Source of the DNA: Adineta ricciae
Taxonomy: Eukaryota > Rotifera > Eurotatoria > Adinetida > Adinetidae
Assembly: GCA_905250025.1 (NCBI GenBank)
Contig: CAJNOJ010000187.1
Span: 1 to 64,000 of the forward strand
Reading direction: 5' to 3'
Length of the DNA stretch: 64,000 nucleotides
The notes below the pieces were generated by a model, which saw only the letters and a program-made list of their open reading frames with translations, was not told the DNA's origin and searched no databases. Positions 24,886-37,300 of the stretch are shown here, piece by piece. The position numbers were made by a program, and so were the translations under genes. Each line of letters opens with the position of its first letter. The stretch's first letter is position 1.

Positions 24886-25107
24886 TTACTTTAATGTACG
24901 TGGACAACATAGATGATGTTCATTACAAAGACCCATTCGTTCGCGACACGACTGACCTGGTGTTGAGCATTGTACAGAAAACGATAGAGTGGTTACATCA
25001 AACGTATGTAAAGCTTGTCGACCATTCGGACATCGAATAGTAAGATCCAAAAACGAGAAAACACTACAAATCGACAGTAGAAAGAAGAAATGTGTTGATC
25101 GAAACAT
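24886..25107 (-). CDS. Secreted Cys-rich peptide, or first exon of the acetyltransferase gene
   Basis: The frame codes 73 residues. It starts MFRSTHFFFLLSICSVFSF, a strong signal peptide, and continues into a Cys-rich part (IRCPNG, VQCSTPGQSCRERMGLC, HHLCCPRTLK) with seven Cys after the signal, in the style of EB or lustrin-type cysteine modules. Two readings are possible. As a separate gene it ends at TAA 24886. As an exon, it would splice at 24889 (AAA|GTAAAT) over 49 bases to 24841 (GTGATTAG), joining the acetyltransferase in frame; the stop is then part of the donor. Open frames ending in a GTAA donor are usual for real exons in this window, so I cannot exclude the fusion. Confidence 0.55.
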   Translation of the reverse strand: MFRSTHFFFLLSICSVFSFLDLTIRCPNGRQALHTFDVTTLSFSVQCSTPGQSCRERMGLCNEHHLCCPRTLK

Positions 25108-25251
25108 GATTTTGTTTGTTTTTTTGTTGAATGAATTTCACCTGACTTCATCGAACGAGAGAAATTTGATCACCGTTGTAAATGTTATATTCATAGATAA
25201 GAAATACATCTATAAATAACTTCAACTAAGGACATCACTGTCTTCGCTAGA

Positions 25252-25258
25252 TATAAAA
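25252..25258 (+). promoter_or_regulatory. Possible TATA box of the homeobox gene
   Basis: TATAAAA lies 89 bases before the start codon at 25347, a distance compatible with a short leader. Position and sequence are the only evidence. Confidence 0.35.
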
Positions 25259-25346
25259 CACATTGATTTGTTTACAAACGTCTTCCAATCAAAGGAACGA
25301 ATGAAACAAATTCCAGTCCATTCTTTTCGTATTTGAAAAAGGTACG

Positions 25347-26248
25347 ATGGATCAACCTGACAACAATTTTCGACAAAATCATCATTCGACATATGAATAT
25401 TCCAATAATTGTAAGTCTTCGAAGCACAAACACGGTTATACGCATTGATTACTGAGATTTTTCAGATATTCATCGAGAAAATTGTGAAGACGACATTTCA
25501 TCAAACCACGAACGTGACGATGAAAATCGTCAACCTTCCCACTCTTTCGTTTACAAAAAACGAATACGAACAAAATTCAGTGCCGAACAAGTACAAATCT
25601 CTCCTTCTTTTTTTCTCTCAAAAGTTCTCATTTAGTTGGACATACTCGAATCGACTTTCCAGCAGCATCGTTATCCAAGTGTTAGTGTTATTGACGATCT
25701 CGTTGAACAACTGAATTTATCGACACAGAAGATTACAGTAAGAAAAGAGTAAAAGGAAATCAATACGTTCGTTTTGTTTCTGCATGTTTGGGTCTGGTTT
25801 CAAAATCGTCGGGCACGTTTGAAAAAAACTCAACAAAAGGTCGACAAAAACGAGAAAAAACAATACGATAGTGGGATTCAATTGGTAACTAGATTCAAAG
25901 ATAAAAATACGTTTTCTTTTTCTATTTTCAAATCTTTCAGGATGAAGATGTTTCACATGACTCTTCCGTTAGTCCTCCAATAAACTCATTAAATCATCTA
26001 CAACCTGCACCAACATCACATTTCGCTGCTGCTGCTTCTTCTTCTTACTACTTGCCCAATTCTCATATTTCCTTCTACAATCCAATGTGGTCGAATTTCC
26101 AGTAGGAAATCTTCTAAATAAAGCATGCCAATATCCTTTTGTCTACTCTATTTTTAGTTATCCATTACATTACAATCCATCTGACATACCTTCACCAATT
26201 ATCTTTCACGATGCAAGTAATTATCAGTATGAACATAATGAACTGTAA
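25347..26248 (+). CDS. PRD-like homeobox transcription factor
   Basis: The protein is a nuclear DNA-binding regulator with one complete 60-residue homeodomain (about residues 49-108). Exons: 25347-25410, 25466-25590, 25636-25737, 25792-25884, 25941-26101, 26158-26248, about 211 residues, all in phase. The homeodomain begins KKRIRTKFSAEQ. It has R5, L16, F20, W48, F49, Q50, N51 and R53 in place, with recognition helix KITVWFQNRRARLKK. The helix 2 region (YPSVSVIDDLVEQLNL) resembles HESX/Goosecoid-type PRD-like domains, and an intron falls between homeodomain residues 46 and 47, the site typical of the PRD class. That intron, 25738-25791, starts GTAAG but ends TTTGG instead of AG, a clear oddity. 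The tail is Ser/Pro/Tyr-rich with a short poly-Ala run. There is no paired domain. It lies 239 bp from the divergent Cys-rich frame. I cannot assign the exact family. Confidence 0.85.
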
Positions 26249-27167
26249 GAAATCTCTTGTATAATATTCTATTTAAGTAAATAAATAAATTTGCACAGGA
26301 AAAACATTTTCTTGCACGATACTCAGGCATCATGAAATGCAGTTTTCATGCGTGTTAAGTATGACAAGACTGAAGAAGGTCTTATTTTACTACATTGAAT
26401 AATTATAATTTCACAAACCCACACAATAATTCGACAAGCGCGTTTATATTGTCACAAATGTTCTTCTATGTGAATAGCTCTGAGAAAAGTACGGAAGCAT
26501 GTAGACTAATTGTTTTATGGAAAATCATTTGTGAAAATCTGATACGCTTTGAGATCACGATATTGTCTCGAGAAGAATTTCGTCTTTTAATATAAAATCA
26601 TACGTTCATTATTTATTTAGAATACCGATAAACTTGATCCTGTTTTCGGCAGCTGCCCTGAAAGAATCGTAATACCAAAATACACGGTTAGCTCATTTTC
26701 AATAGAGCTTCTTTTTTTATAAAACAAAAAAGAAAGAAACTATTGAAAATCAATGAATACATTGACCTATAAAATAATCGCGCATCTTCTTCATTGTTTC
26801 TTATTAAAAAAGAAAGTAGAATATATTTCTAAGTGCTTTAATATATATTTTGAAGTATTATTATTTGAATTACTACTTTAGCAAGAGAGAGAGTTTGTTC
26901 GAGAACGTTTATTCAGTGTCGATCCGAGAAAATAAATGAATCTTTCAGCAAAGAAATCAATAAGATCAGCGATAGTGTATGTTTTGTGTTCAGAGAAAAT
27001 CACGATCATTTCTTATTCAATGAATATGCCATTCGACATCAATGATTTTTCTCTTATTTAATATTTATAAGAACTGAAAATATAGCTGTAGTACTTCTCG
27101 ATAACTGCAAGCTAACATTGAACAAAATTCATCAATAATTCATCTGTGCGCTGTCGACCTTCAAATT
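26249..27167. other. Convergent intergenic stretch between homeobox gene and GPCR
   Basis: About 920 AT-rich bases between two 3' ends. A plus-strand AATAAA-type signal occurs near 26280 (aaataaataaat). I see no coding region. Confidence 0.4.
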
Positions 27168-28735
27168 TTATAGTTCACATTCGACTGCCCCCGCTCGTTT
27201 CGAATTCTTCATCTGTGTGCTAGTTGCTCGGACGATGGATGATTTCGGATTCTTGTTACAAGGTAGGAGACCAGCTGCACGCTGAAATGTTTTCGTTTGA
27301 CTTCGACTTCGCATTGGACACAAACACGACGATTTGATTGGTTTGACTAGATAGCAACCTAAATAACGAAGACCTTGAAAAACAAATATTCAAGCATGGT
27401 AGTCCATACCATAGATTAATGGATCCAAAACCGAATTGGACACAGCAAGCATCATAACAATTAATAATGAACGTTCATCCCTTGATGGTTGATCATATCC
27501 AATAGAGGTGTTAGATATAATTTGAGTAGAATTCGTCATCAGATTTGCAGAAGTCTCTTGACGAATACCGTCATCAGTTATGAGAAGAAAGAAAACTATA
27601 CAATAATACGGTGTCCAACAAAGAATGAAACAAATAACTAAAAATGACAAATGAGTAAACCTAAAGTAATGAAATGAAATCTTACCGATCAGAGCAGTTA
27701 GTTTCAATGTTTTCAATTTTGCTCGTGTTATCGTTCTCATGTTATGTGTGTTCATATCTTCTTGAGGAGGAGATTGTTTCGTTATCTTGTTGGTTTCGCT
27801 TTTATGCTTTCCATTGGTGGAATATTTCTTATACAGAGATCGAACTGAGTGATTCCCTTGATAACCATCGTAACTACGTTGGCTATCTGTACGACTATTA
27901 ACGAAACGAAATGTTCGTCGGTCACAACGCCTTTGTAGAACGTATAGAATACGAAAATACGAATAAAAAATGATAATTAATGGCGCGATGTATGAAAAGA
28001 TCGTTACTGCAATATTATAAGCTAACCGTTTGGCTAAATCAGATGAGAGTACGTCTCCGCACATTTCACGACAGATTTCTTCATTAACCAGTCGTTTGAA
28101 AATAATTAACTACATAGAGAATTAACATATGGAAACATGATCATGTTTTCATCAGCTTTTCAACTTACCTGTGGCACACAGGCTATCATCGATATGACCC
28201 ACGAACCAACAACGAATAGTTTATTTCGTTTATTAGATTGATAAACTGTTAATGGATGTACAATAGCAAGATAACGATCAAGAGATATACCAATAATTGC
28301 ACACGAGGAGACATAGATTCCGAGACCTTTAAGTGCTGCAAGAATTTTACACACTTCATCATTATGCCATCGACCGATTGTATAAGCGTAGATTTCACTG
28401 GGAATATAAACAAGTGTGACAAAGAGATCAGCTGCACAGAGATTCAACAAAAGGATATGATCATGAAAACGTCGACGAGAATAATGAAAAAGTTTGAAAA
28501 GTACTCGTAAGTTTGCAGTTAACGCGAGTATGAATAGGAAGACATAGCCAAGTGCTAACCATTTGTAGAAGGGACCATCAGGTCCGCGGGAAGCTTGTGG
28601 CGGGCATGCACTTTCAAGTTGATAGGTTGTCGTATTATCTAACATGATTAACGTAATTTGAAATGCAAAATAGTCTTCGTATTCATCTTGAGAATTCCTT
28701 TCTTCTATTGAAAAATAATAATCTGCTTCTTTCAT
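27168..28735 (-). CDS. Rhodopsin-family GPCR, GnRH/AKH/corazonin-receptor-like
   Basis: This is a seven-helix receptor, probably for a neuropeptide. Four exons join in phase; the last (27366-27168) gives a basic C-terminal tail of about 65 residues. Landmarks: TM2 HILLLNLCAADLFVTLVYIP, the TM3 Cys (EVCKILAALKGLG), the G-protein motif DRYLAIVHPL after TM3, TM5 IAPLIIIFYSYFRILYVLQR, TM6 FILCWTPYYCIVFFLL, and DPLIYG at the end of TM7. CWTPYY and DPLIYG are typical of the GnRH/AKH/corazonin receptor group, with vasopressin-type receptors as the main alternative. The third intracellular loop (about 85 residues) is long and basic. The loop before TM7 is long, with NST and NTS sequons. I chose ATG 28735; ATG 28645 (MLDNTTTYQ, directly before an N-glycosylation site) is also possible, and an in-frame ATG at 28834 adds only a Lys/Arg/Glu-rich stretch that looks like leader. 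Confidence 0.88.
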
Positions 28736-30329
28736 CTCTAGTTTTCTCCTTTTTTCTCTTCCTCTTCGTGTTCCTCTCTCGTTTCTCCTTTCTTTTTCTT
28801 GTGTTTTTTTTCGTTGCTTTTGAGTGTAACTCATCAGCCGACAAACTATAGGAAGTCCGTTTCAGAAATAATAGAATGAAACATACTGTCAATAATTGTC
28901 AGTCGATAAAGGACAAAACCCGAAAATTTCTAATTATATTTAATTGAAAAATGGAATCTTCGATAAAACAAACATATCGTTGTATTCCTCTCGCTCATCT
29001 CAACAATCAATTCAGAGAAAAACAAATTCTCGTCTGTGCTCTCCTTCGAAAACAAGAGAAAGAAAAACAATTTCTTCTTGCCTGAAGTTAACCTATTCAA
29101 TTCAAAGCTTCCTGTGTTTAAAGAAGCGCTTAAGATAAAGAAAAACTGTTTCCTGGCAATGTCTTTTCAACCTATGATTTAGCTTCATGTGATCAGATTC
29201 TCAATGAATAGTTCATTACATGTCAAAAGAATGAATATGGAATAAGTATCTTTCTCGCTTAGATAATCATTGCACTTATCTCAACGGGATCTCGCTAATA
29301 ATAGTGGCATTGATAATTATCTTGTGGATCGATGGACATTGAACATTAGAAACACTCTGGAGAATTGACGAAATTGCATCGAAGATTAGCGTAGATAAAA
29401 TCAAATTGTGAAAGCAATCATTTGCCGAGAGAAAACAAGATTAATTTGATGGCAAGTGTCAGAATGAACTTTTCTGTGTAAACTGTAAGCAAAATTGTAA
29501 ATTAGCTACATGATTCCATAAGTCATGCAAATATTGTCATTCAATACAAAAAAAAGGTGCCCCAAAAAGACTGCGTTCGAACAGTAAAATATTTGCGGAC
29601 TTAGAATTATGTTTATAATTACTCTAACACAATGGTGAAAGCAAAAATTTGTGCGTCATTGTTCTTTGACGAATGAAGGAAAATTTCACAGGAAATCGAT
29701 AACTTTATTCAAATGGAAAATTCGATGAAAATAGAATACTGAGTTGTCTTGACTTCGATAAAACTATAATCTCGCGTACGTGTCCCGCGTTCCAACAATG
29801 TATACCTTTTGTCCTTCTTCTTCTTCTCCTCCTTGCCAAGATATATCACTTCATTCGTTCGCTAGTTTTTTCCCCATTGTTTCTTTTATGCAAAACAAAA
29901 CATACTCGGATTCTTTTTCAGAAGCCATATGTGAGTATTTTACTAAGTACCGAACTGTCAATTACATCTGCTCGATAGAAAAAAACAGAGCATCAACAAA
30001 TGCGCTTGTCGTTTTGATACGAATTTATTGTCTGTTTTAATCTATTAGCAGAGAATGTTTATAGTTCTTGTCAATAGAAAATCATTTGACAGTACGCTAT
30101 TTGGGACAGACGGAAATATCTTGACGAGAAGTGCATCAAGAAGATAATTAACGGCGAACCTATGAATAGACGTATGTGACCGAAATGCGTTGATAGAATT
30201 GCACTCCTTGTAAGGAGAAAAACAACAAAGAAAAATTTATTTCTTCAAAAGATTTTCTCCATGATGAAAACAAATCGAACTGATCCTTTGAAAAAGAAAC
30301 AAATGAAATCAATCGTCTTTGTTACGCAT
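28736..30329. other. Intergenic stretch between GPCR and secreted peptide gene
   Basis: About 1.6 kb without a gene I can support. The first part is a pyrimidine-rich leader on the plus strand (Arg/Lys/Glu-rich when read on the minus strand). A plus-strand open frame at 29780-30040 has no motif and no partner exon. Confidence 0.4.
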
Positions 30330-30575
30330 TTAACTGCATTGTTTAATACAATCCCAAGCATTAGCATAGTTAGCAAGGAGACCACGAACTTTTTCAGCAT
30401 CGTCAACATCGGCACTTTCTGCTCCAACTGGTTGAACACATTGAATGAAACAGTTCATGTTTGGAATAATACCAAAGAGACGCGAGTCACCCGCGTCACT
30501 TTCAACAGGTGCAGCTGATGATTTCTGTACAAAGATGGCACAGATCAAAGCAAAGATGGCGAAGAGAAGTTTCAT
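30330..30575 (-). CDS. Small secreted peptide with paired CxxxC motifs
   Basis: An intronless frame of 81 residues. MKLLFAIFALICAIFVQKSS is a textbook signal peptide with likely cleavage after SSAA. The mature part (about 60 residues) has exactly four cysteines, arranged CFIQC near its start and CIKQC at its end, separated by about 30 residues rich in Ala/Asp/Glu. Two CxxxC motifs on two short helices would allow two disulfides across a helical hairpin, as in plant alpha-hairpinins and scorpion kappa-hefutoxin-type peptides. That is a structural analogy and not a demonstrated relationship. A TATA box lies at a suitable distance upstream. An upstream in-frame ATG at 30608 would add 11 residues before the signal and is close to the expected transcript start, so I prefer 30575. 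It could be a defence, signalling or extracellular peptide; the function is unknown. Confidence 0.75.
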   Translation of the reverse strand: MKLLFAIFALICAIFVQKSSAAPVESDAGDSRLFGIIPNMNCFIQCVQPVGAESADVDDAEKVRGLLANYANAWDCIKQCS

Positions 30576-30634
30576 GTTTGAAATCGTCAACGAAAAACTA
30601 GAGTACAATGATAGAGAGTCTTGCCAATGGGTGT

Positions 30635-30643
30635 CTTTATATA
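30635..30643 (-). promoter_or_regulatory. TATA box of the small secreted peptide gene
   Basis: On the minus strand the sequence reads TATATAAAG, 60 bases upstream of the start codon at 30575. With transcription starting about 30 bases downstream, the leader would be about 30-35 nt. It is among the clearest core promoters in the window. Confidence 0.65.
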
Positions 30644-33600
30644 CGAAACGAATACCCCCAAATTGTTTTCATCAATTTACAGAGCAATACTTCTTATCGA
30701 GCAAAGATTAACGAGGATCGTATTTCAAATTGATTTTTCCGAGGGCGAACTTATTAAGAAAAGTTCGTACTTCACAATCGACTGTAGACATAGACATTTA
30801 CGTCGCAGACAAATTATACTAAAATCCATATTGTTTGTTTATCGCATCTTGCATCTTAGCTGTTGGGAAACGGCACGAGAGCAACAGAACGACTACGAAG
30901 GTGTCAGAAACGATGGAAAATATATCAGAAAATATATTGTGACATGACGAAAACATGCCATTAAGTTGCTTTATAAGAAGATTACATTGCAATGCGAATT
31001 TGATTATAAATAACGAAAGAATATTGAAAAAAGTTCTATTGAATTAATTCGGTCAGTGGGAAAACAAAGTTTCATTAATGGATCGACCGATACGACTTTA
31101 TGTGGCTCTAATCATACTAGTTGCCCTTATCAAATCAGATAATCGTTTTATCCGATTGATGAAATCCGCATCCAGGCAAATGTTTTTTTACAAAATATCA
31201 TGTTATAATCTAGACTGGATTAAACAAGTAATACATGACAAGTTTCACGGCTATAAATAAATTTGAATTCACAGAACGTTTTTCGAATGAAATTCAAAAA
31301 AAGATCAAGTGCACCTGTGATCATCGGACCTATTATAGTACATTTTCGATCAATATTTTTCGAAAAGCCGAACTAATCGTCTCTGTCACAACAAGTACTC
31401 GAATCCGAATGGTTTTGAAAGTAATATGAATTGTAGTAATCTGATCTCATTGTACATTATACTCCCTGTGTAGGTACTTGAAGAAAAAATAGTCTTTTAA
31501 TATACTCGACACTTAGTTTTCTCGAGAAACTTTTAAAATATTTTACTGTGCCCGACAGCCATGTAAACTCGAATATACTTTCAATGCACTTTTCATGCGA
31601 TTTTATGTCACAATACTATTTCCGGTGTCAATCAATCACTAGTATTCAAACAAATCTAGAGCATCACATTTGCATTCTTTCTCTTTCAATAACATACGAC
31701 ATGAAATCCAGAGAGGTTCAGTCCAATATATCACAGTTTACAAAGTGCATTCGTGGTTTACAACATTAGACATTCTTCATCAAGTCACCTTGTCTCTTTT
31801 AACGAGTTTCCATTCAAAAACATCAAAATAACATTGAGATTGCCACTAGGAATCTTGATTTTGCACTAATGGTTGTTCAAATATGTTTAGCACTTCTTCT
31901 GTGCTCTGTCAAATATATAAATAACTAATTTTGATCATTGATATATGTGATGAAGTAGATGCGGGTATAGCCTAACATGAGTTCATGTTGTGAATAGAAT
32001 TTCCTTCGATTCAACGAAATAATCGGTGAACTGGACGAGCAATTAGAAGATGATTTGTCGATCATATTTCATTTGAATTTACTTTATCGTTAAAAATCTT
32101 CCGAATGAGTTCTCGCTTGTTGAGTGGAGAAATGAATTATGACATTGTTAGAAAGTTTTGACCATCAACTGGAAATGTCTTCTCCATTTTGAACGAGATA
32201 TGTCATGAAAAAAAAAGGCAGATTCGTTATAGAAGAAAATGGTAATGAAAATAGTTTGTAATAGCAGAATCATAATGAAGAATGGATCTCTGACGCTACT
32301 AATCGAATCTTTTTCCGGTCGTAATACCGACTATTAATTTCTCTTCGATGCCATTTCTTCCCATTAACTAAACACTCGCAATTGATGATGTCAAAAAAAA
32401 CGATGAAGAAGAAAAGACTTGCCTAACTTTCTGGGTCATGTGTAACGAATAGGATTTCGAAAAAGAATTTCTTTGATAACTGATCATGGAGAAGGCTTAT
32501 AAAGTACAAATTCATTAGTTTCTACATTTCAATTAATTACGATATGCCAGACAATCTTGAGCAAAGTCAGAATGAAAGGATTCGAATAGACGATATGAAA
32601 TAAAAATAGAGAAAAAACGAACATGAGAAAGGATAGAATCAGTTTGATTCGAAATGAAATTTAAAAAAGAAAAATCCTTCGTTTCGAGAAACACTCAATA
32701 CATTTCTTTCGCTCTTTTATCTGAAAAATAAACTCTCGCACTTGATGAAGACCATATTTGAATCTCCAATTTCCGTTCTCATATATGCCTCAGAGCGACA
32801 TGCTGACCGGCGTCGCATGGAAAATTTGTAATATATATTTCACGCTTTCGTGTCAAAGAAACACTTTAAATTTCATGACGCACTACTGGCGTTAATCAAC
32901 ATGGATTCCACAAACTACGCAGCTATTGCAGATTGCTACCTTCCGCTATTTTCTCGGATGACGATTTTGCATTTGAAAAACACGAAGAATCTGATATTTT
33001 GCCCAGTTATGAGTACAAACAAGAGAGTATTTTTGAAATACTCAAAAAGAAGCAAAGTTTAACATAGGAATGCTTTCCTAGTGAAAAGACGTCTATTTCT
33101 CATGGAAGTTATTTTGTTAAATACAGTGTTTAACAAATAATACGTGATCATTTTCTGTAGAAAGTAGATTCTTCTTTCAATTATCAATCATTCTTGTTTT
33201 TCATGTCAGACATCGATTGAACGTTTAGTTTATTTGTTACTAAAAATTATCACATGCATCGCATATGAATAATACAACCCACAACGGAAAAATCCTTTTC
33301 CGTCGTTCACTCGTTTCTTCCGCTTTGACGACATGTCTTCATCTTTTTCTCTTTTTTTCCCCTATTTTATATCATTGCCACAAACAACGTTCAAAGATAA
33401 CTTTCAGCGATCATCATACTGCCAGTAACAAACAGTTTTTTCTTTCTCAATTAACTTCAAATCTGTGCATTTATTTTTCTGCTATTCATGTTAAATGGCA
33501 CACAGGAGCGTTCCTGTCAGGGAAAAAAGGCAACGAGAGGAAATAACTCATATGAAACTAGTCGTAAATATCAACAGTAAAGTTCATCAATAATAATGAG

Positions 33601-34329
33601 TTCTGAATAGAAGAGAGAAAAAACTGAAGAACAGAAAATAACATTCATTGCTAAATGAGACTTATACAGAGATAAAAAGAAGAGAAAAAAAACTTCTTTT
33701 TTTTGCTTTAGAGTATTCTTGTGATTTGAAGATGCAGCCAGCGGAATGAATAACAGTTCTGGCAATGAAGCTAAATAGAACAAAGAAACGGAACATGAAA
33801 TGATGAGAAGAAGAAGAAACATAAGGCTTTGATATTCATGAACGAACTCATCAGGGATTGTCACTTTTCTGCTTCATTGTCGTTCTATTCATGAGGAAAG
33901 AGAAAAGAAGCTTCGTAAAGCGATCTATATAACGAAAAAACAACCTTCGTCTCAGATCTAAAAAATAAATTGAGATATGATCCTTTTGCGGAATTTGTTC
34001 GATTGCTCGGTGTCTTTGTCTTGCCTGTCAATATGTCAGTTTTTCCCTCTTGACAAATCTAATCATATTTTCTCTTCCAGCTTATTCTCCTTTTTTTTTG
34101 GTCTGACATCATCGTTATGTTATTCGTCTACTCTATTATTATTAAATGATAGGAAGGCAAACGTTTTTTTTTTTCAGAGAAGGAGGAAAACTCCAGAAGA
34201 AAAAGAAGAGAAAAATGTTCGTGTTAAGTTTGCATGTTTAACGCTACTATCAGCGACGAATTGGCCTCAAGCTGTTGAGATTTTTCAATTGGCAACTTTC
34301 AGCATGTTAAGATCCATTAAAAAAGAAAT
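30644..34329. other. Longest gene-free stretch, upstream of EPAC
   Basis: About 3.7 kb in which I can support no gene. Open frames such as 33265-33546 (+), 33571-33864 (-) and 33977-34333 (+) lack motifs. The last ends across the EPAC start codon and is likely leader. The stretch next to 34330 has long pyrimidine runs. I did not recognise any transposon in it. Confidence 0.4.
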
Positions 34330-37300
34330 ATGAAGATATTAAGTGGGTCACCACAAGCTGACAAAGCACAAACACCAGTGATATCACTTGATTGGACGGA
34401 ATGTTTAGATAAACGGTAGGAATTGTTAAGCGAAATCCAATGTATCGCATTGTGAACTGCTTTTAGACCGACGGATCGTACAAGTGACGATCTGGATACG
34501 ATTTTTTCTAAATTGAAAGATGTGAAAGCTTTTGAAAAATTTCATCCATTACTCATTCAACAGCTTTGTTATTATAGTTATTTTGAATATCTTGAAAAAG
34601 GAGTGACGCGTAAGAGAATAGGAAGGATTTGATGGGGACTTTTTTTTCCTAATAAAGTTCTTGTAAAATAGTCTTTCGAACCGGTGATCTCGGTGCCAAC
34701 TGGTTTGCAATACTAAGCGGCAGTGTCGATGTATGTGTTCCAGCAGAAAATGGCAAAGTTAGCGTTTTTTTCAAATATATTTCGAAATGTTCTCAATGAA
34801 AGATAGTCTTTCTTTTTGATAGGGACATACACTTATTTGTACGCTAGAAGCCGGCGCTGCTTTTGGTGAATCCATTCTCTACGACACACCTAGAAATGCG
34901 ACGGTTATAACTTCAGCTGTTGTAATGCTTCTAAGAGTCGAACAGAAGGATTTCAAAATTCTTTGGGAGGTAAATATTTTGCAGATTTGCCTTCGAAACT
35001 GTGAATTCATTGTAGCGTAATAAACAATATATGCATGGCGTTATAACTAGTCTCAGTCGATTGACAAATACATTAGGTATCTAACGAATCGAATCGATAT
35101 ACAATGATTCAAGTTAAGAGTTTTTCAGATCCAAAACGTCGTGCTTCAGAATTTGATCCATCGCTTCTTCCACAAGTTGCCAGTTCAAAATTTCTCAAAG
35201 ATGATCCAAGTTCGTAATCGACAGTTTTCCCTTGATCGAAATGCAAATTCTTCTTTTGATTTCTTTAGCACGAAATCCTGCCTTACCAATTGTGCCTGTA
35301 CACTCTAATTATATTTATTTGACTTTCTATTAAATCTTTTTTCTTGCTAGGCTGCTTCTGTACGAATTCAACATGCTGCATATGTTTTGCGAACGTGTAT
35401 TCTTAGTAAAGCGCCGCAAATGATACGTGATCGTAAATATCATTTGAAAATGCATCGAAGTTGTCTTGTTGGCTCTGAAATGGTCGACTGGTTAATTCAT
35501 CAGAGTCCAAGTGAATCAGTTCTCGAATTTTTTTATCAATCATCTCCGTATGATTTTAGTAGTTCATTCGCGAAGCCAAGCTGTTGGTATGTGGCAAGCG
35601 TTACTGGAAGAAGCAGCAATCGCTCATGGTATGATTTACTAGACTTTTTATACAAAAGGATCGTTGCGGTTGCGTTTTAGTATCACAAGAACATTATTTT
35701 AAAGATAAATATTTGTTTTACCGTTTTTCTGGTGACGAAGACGGGAAAATGATAAGACCCAGTAGTACCGAACAAAATGCAAGTGAAGAACAATTAAATG
35801 ATGTGATTCTTACTTTAGCACAGGTGGGACCTGATGCTATGCTTCGAATGATTTTACGAAAACCGTAACATTTCAAACATTACTATTTGTGTTCTTCTAA
35901 TCAACTTTCTTATAGACCACATGAACGAACTATTGACGATCTAGAAATCATCTACGATGAATTATTACATGTCAAAGCTCTTTCACATCTCTCATCGCTG
36001 GTTAAACGTGAATTAGCTGGTGTTTTGATATTCGAAGCTCATCCATTCAAGGGCGAAATTTGTAAGGAAATTCATCATTCTCATCGAGAAAATTTCCATT
36101 GATTCTTCTTCGCTACATCTAGTGTTTAGCCAAGGTGATGAAGGCAAATCATGGTATATCATTTTAAAAGGTTCAGTTCAATGTAGTATCTATGGAAAAG
36201 GAGTTGTTGGAACATTGCATGAAGGTGATGATTTTGGTAAATTGAGTTTAGTTAATAATTCACCACGGTGAGGAGAATTTGATCGGAAGTTTAGCAAGTT
36301 GTTGAATTGGAACTTTGTAGAACGGCAACGATTATTTTAAATGAAGACAATACACATTTCTTACGTGTTGATAAGGACGATTTCAATCGAATTCTTCGTG
36401 ATGTCGAAGCGAATACGATTAAATTGAAAGAATTTGGAAAGGACGTTCTCATACTGGAAAAGGTTCCGATCAATGTTAAAACGTCTGATGGAACGTATCA
36501 AGTTTGTTACAAGTAAATCTAGTCTATCGATCAAAACGAAACTTGTAATTCCATTCTCGTCATTTCAGATATTCAGTGATGTCTGGTACAGCAGAAAAGA
36601 TGCTTGGATATCTCTTAGAAACCTATATTTGTATTAATTGTGAAGAGGCTGACACGAGTCTCGAAGATTTTTTTTCCACTTATGTTATTTTTATGCCGAC
36701 AAATCAAATCTGTGCAACTTTATTGACAATTTACAAGGCAAAACCACAGCAGCGTGCCGGAGAACAAATGGATTCAACGTTAAGAGAGAAAATCAAAGTT
36801 ATTCGATTTATTCTCGAATGGCATGACGTGACAAAGGAAACATTTTTCGAAGATCCGAAGATCAATGTGTTCCTTGATGTGAGAATCATGTTACTCTTTA
36901 AAATCAGGGTGTAATTTAGTGTCTATTTTAGGAATTACATCAATTAATGCGTGTCGATGTGAAGGTCTATCCTCAATTAAAGGATGAGATGAAATCATTG
37001 GAAACAATTATGGAAAATGATTCGTAAGACGAGAAAAGGAAAAGTTAAAAATAATCCTCGTCTCTTTCAGAAACTCTAAGGAACCAAAAGAACCACGAAA
37101 GAGTAAATTACCATGGAAACAACGAAACAGTATCGATAAACCGAAGATGATTCGCGCATCGGATGAAGGTAAGAACATTTTCGATTAACAAGACGACGAC
37201 TTTATATTTTTTCTGTGTACAAATAGTTATCTTCAAAGTTTATTGTGCTGATCATACGTACACAACGATGAAAATGCGAGTTGATACACCAGCATCGAGA

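Noticed and set aside
33571-33864. Minus-strand hydrophobic frame
   Set aside because: Hydrophobicity comes from T/A-rich runs; there is no signal-peptide cut, partner exon or motif.
33977-34333. Plus-strand frame of 118 codons just before EPAC
   Set aside because: It ends across the EPAC start codon and its residues are from pyrimidine runs; EPAC homology begins only at 34330.
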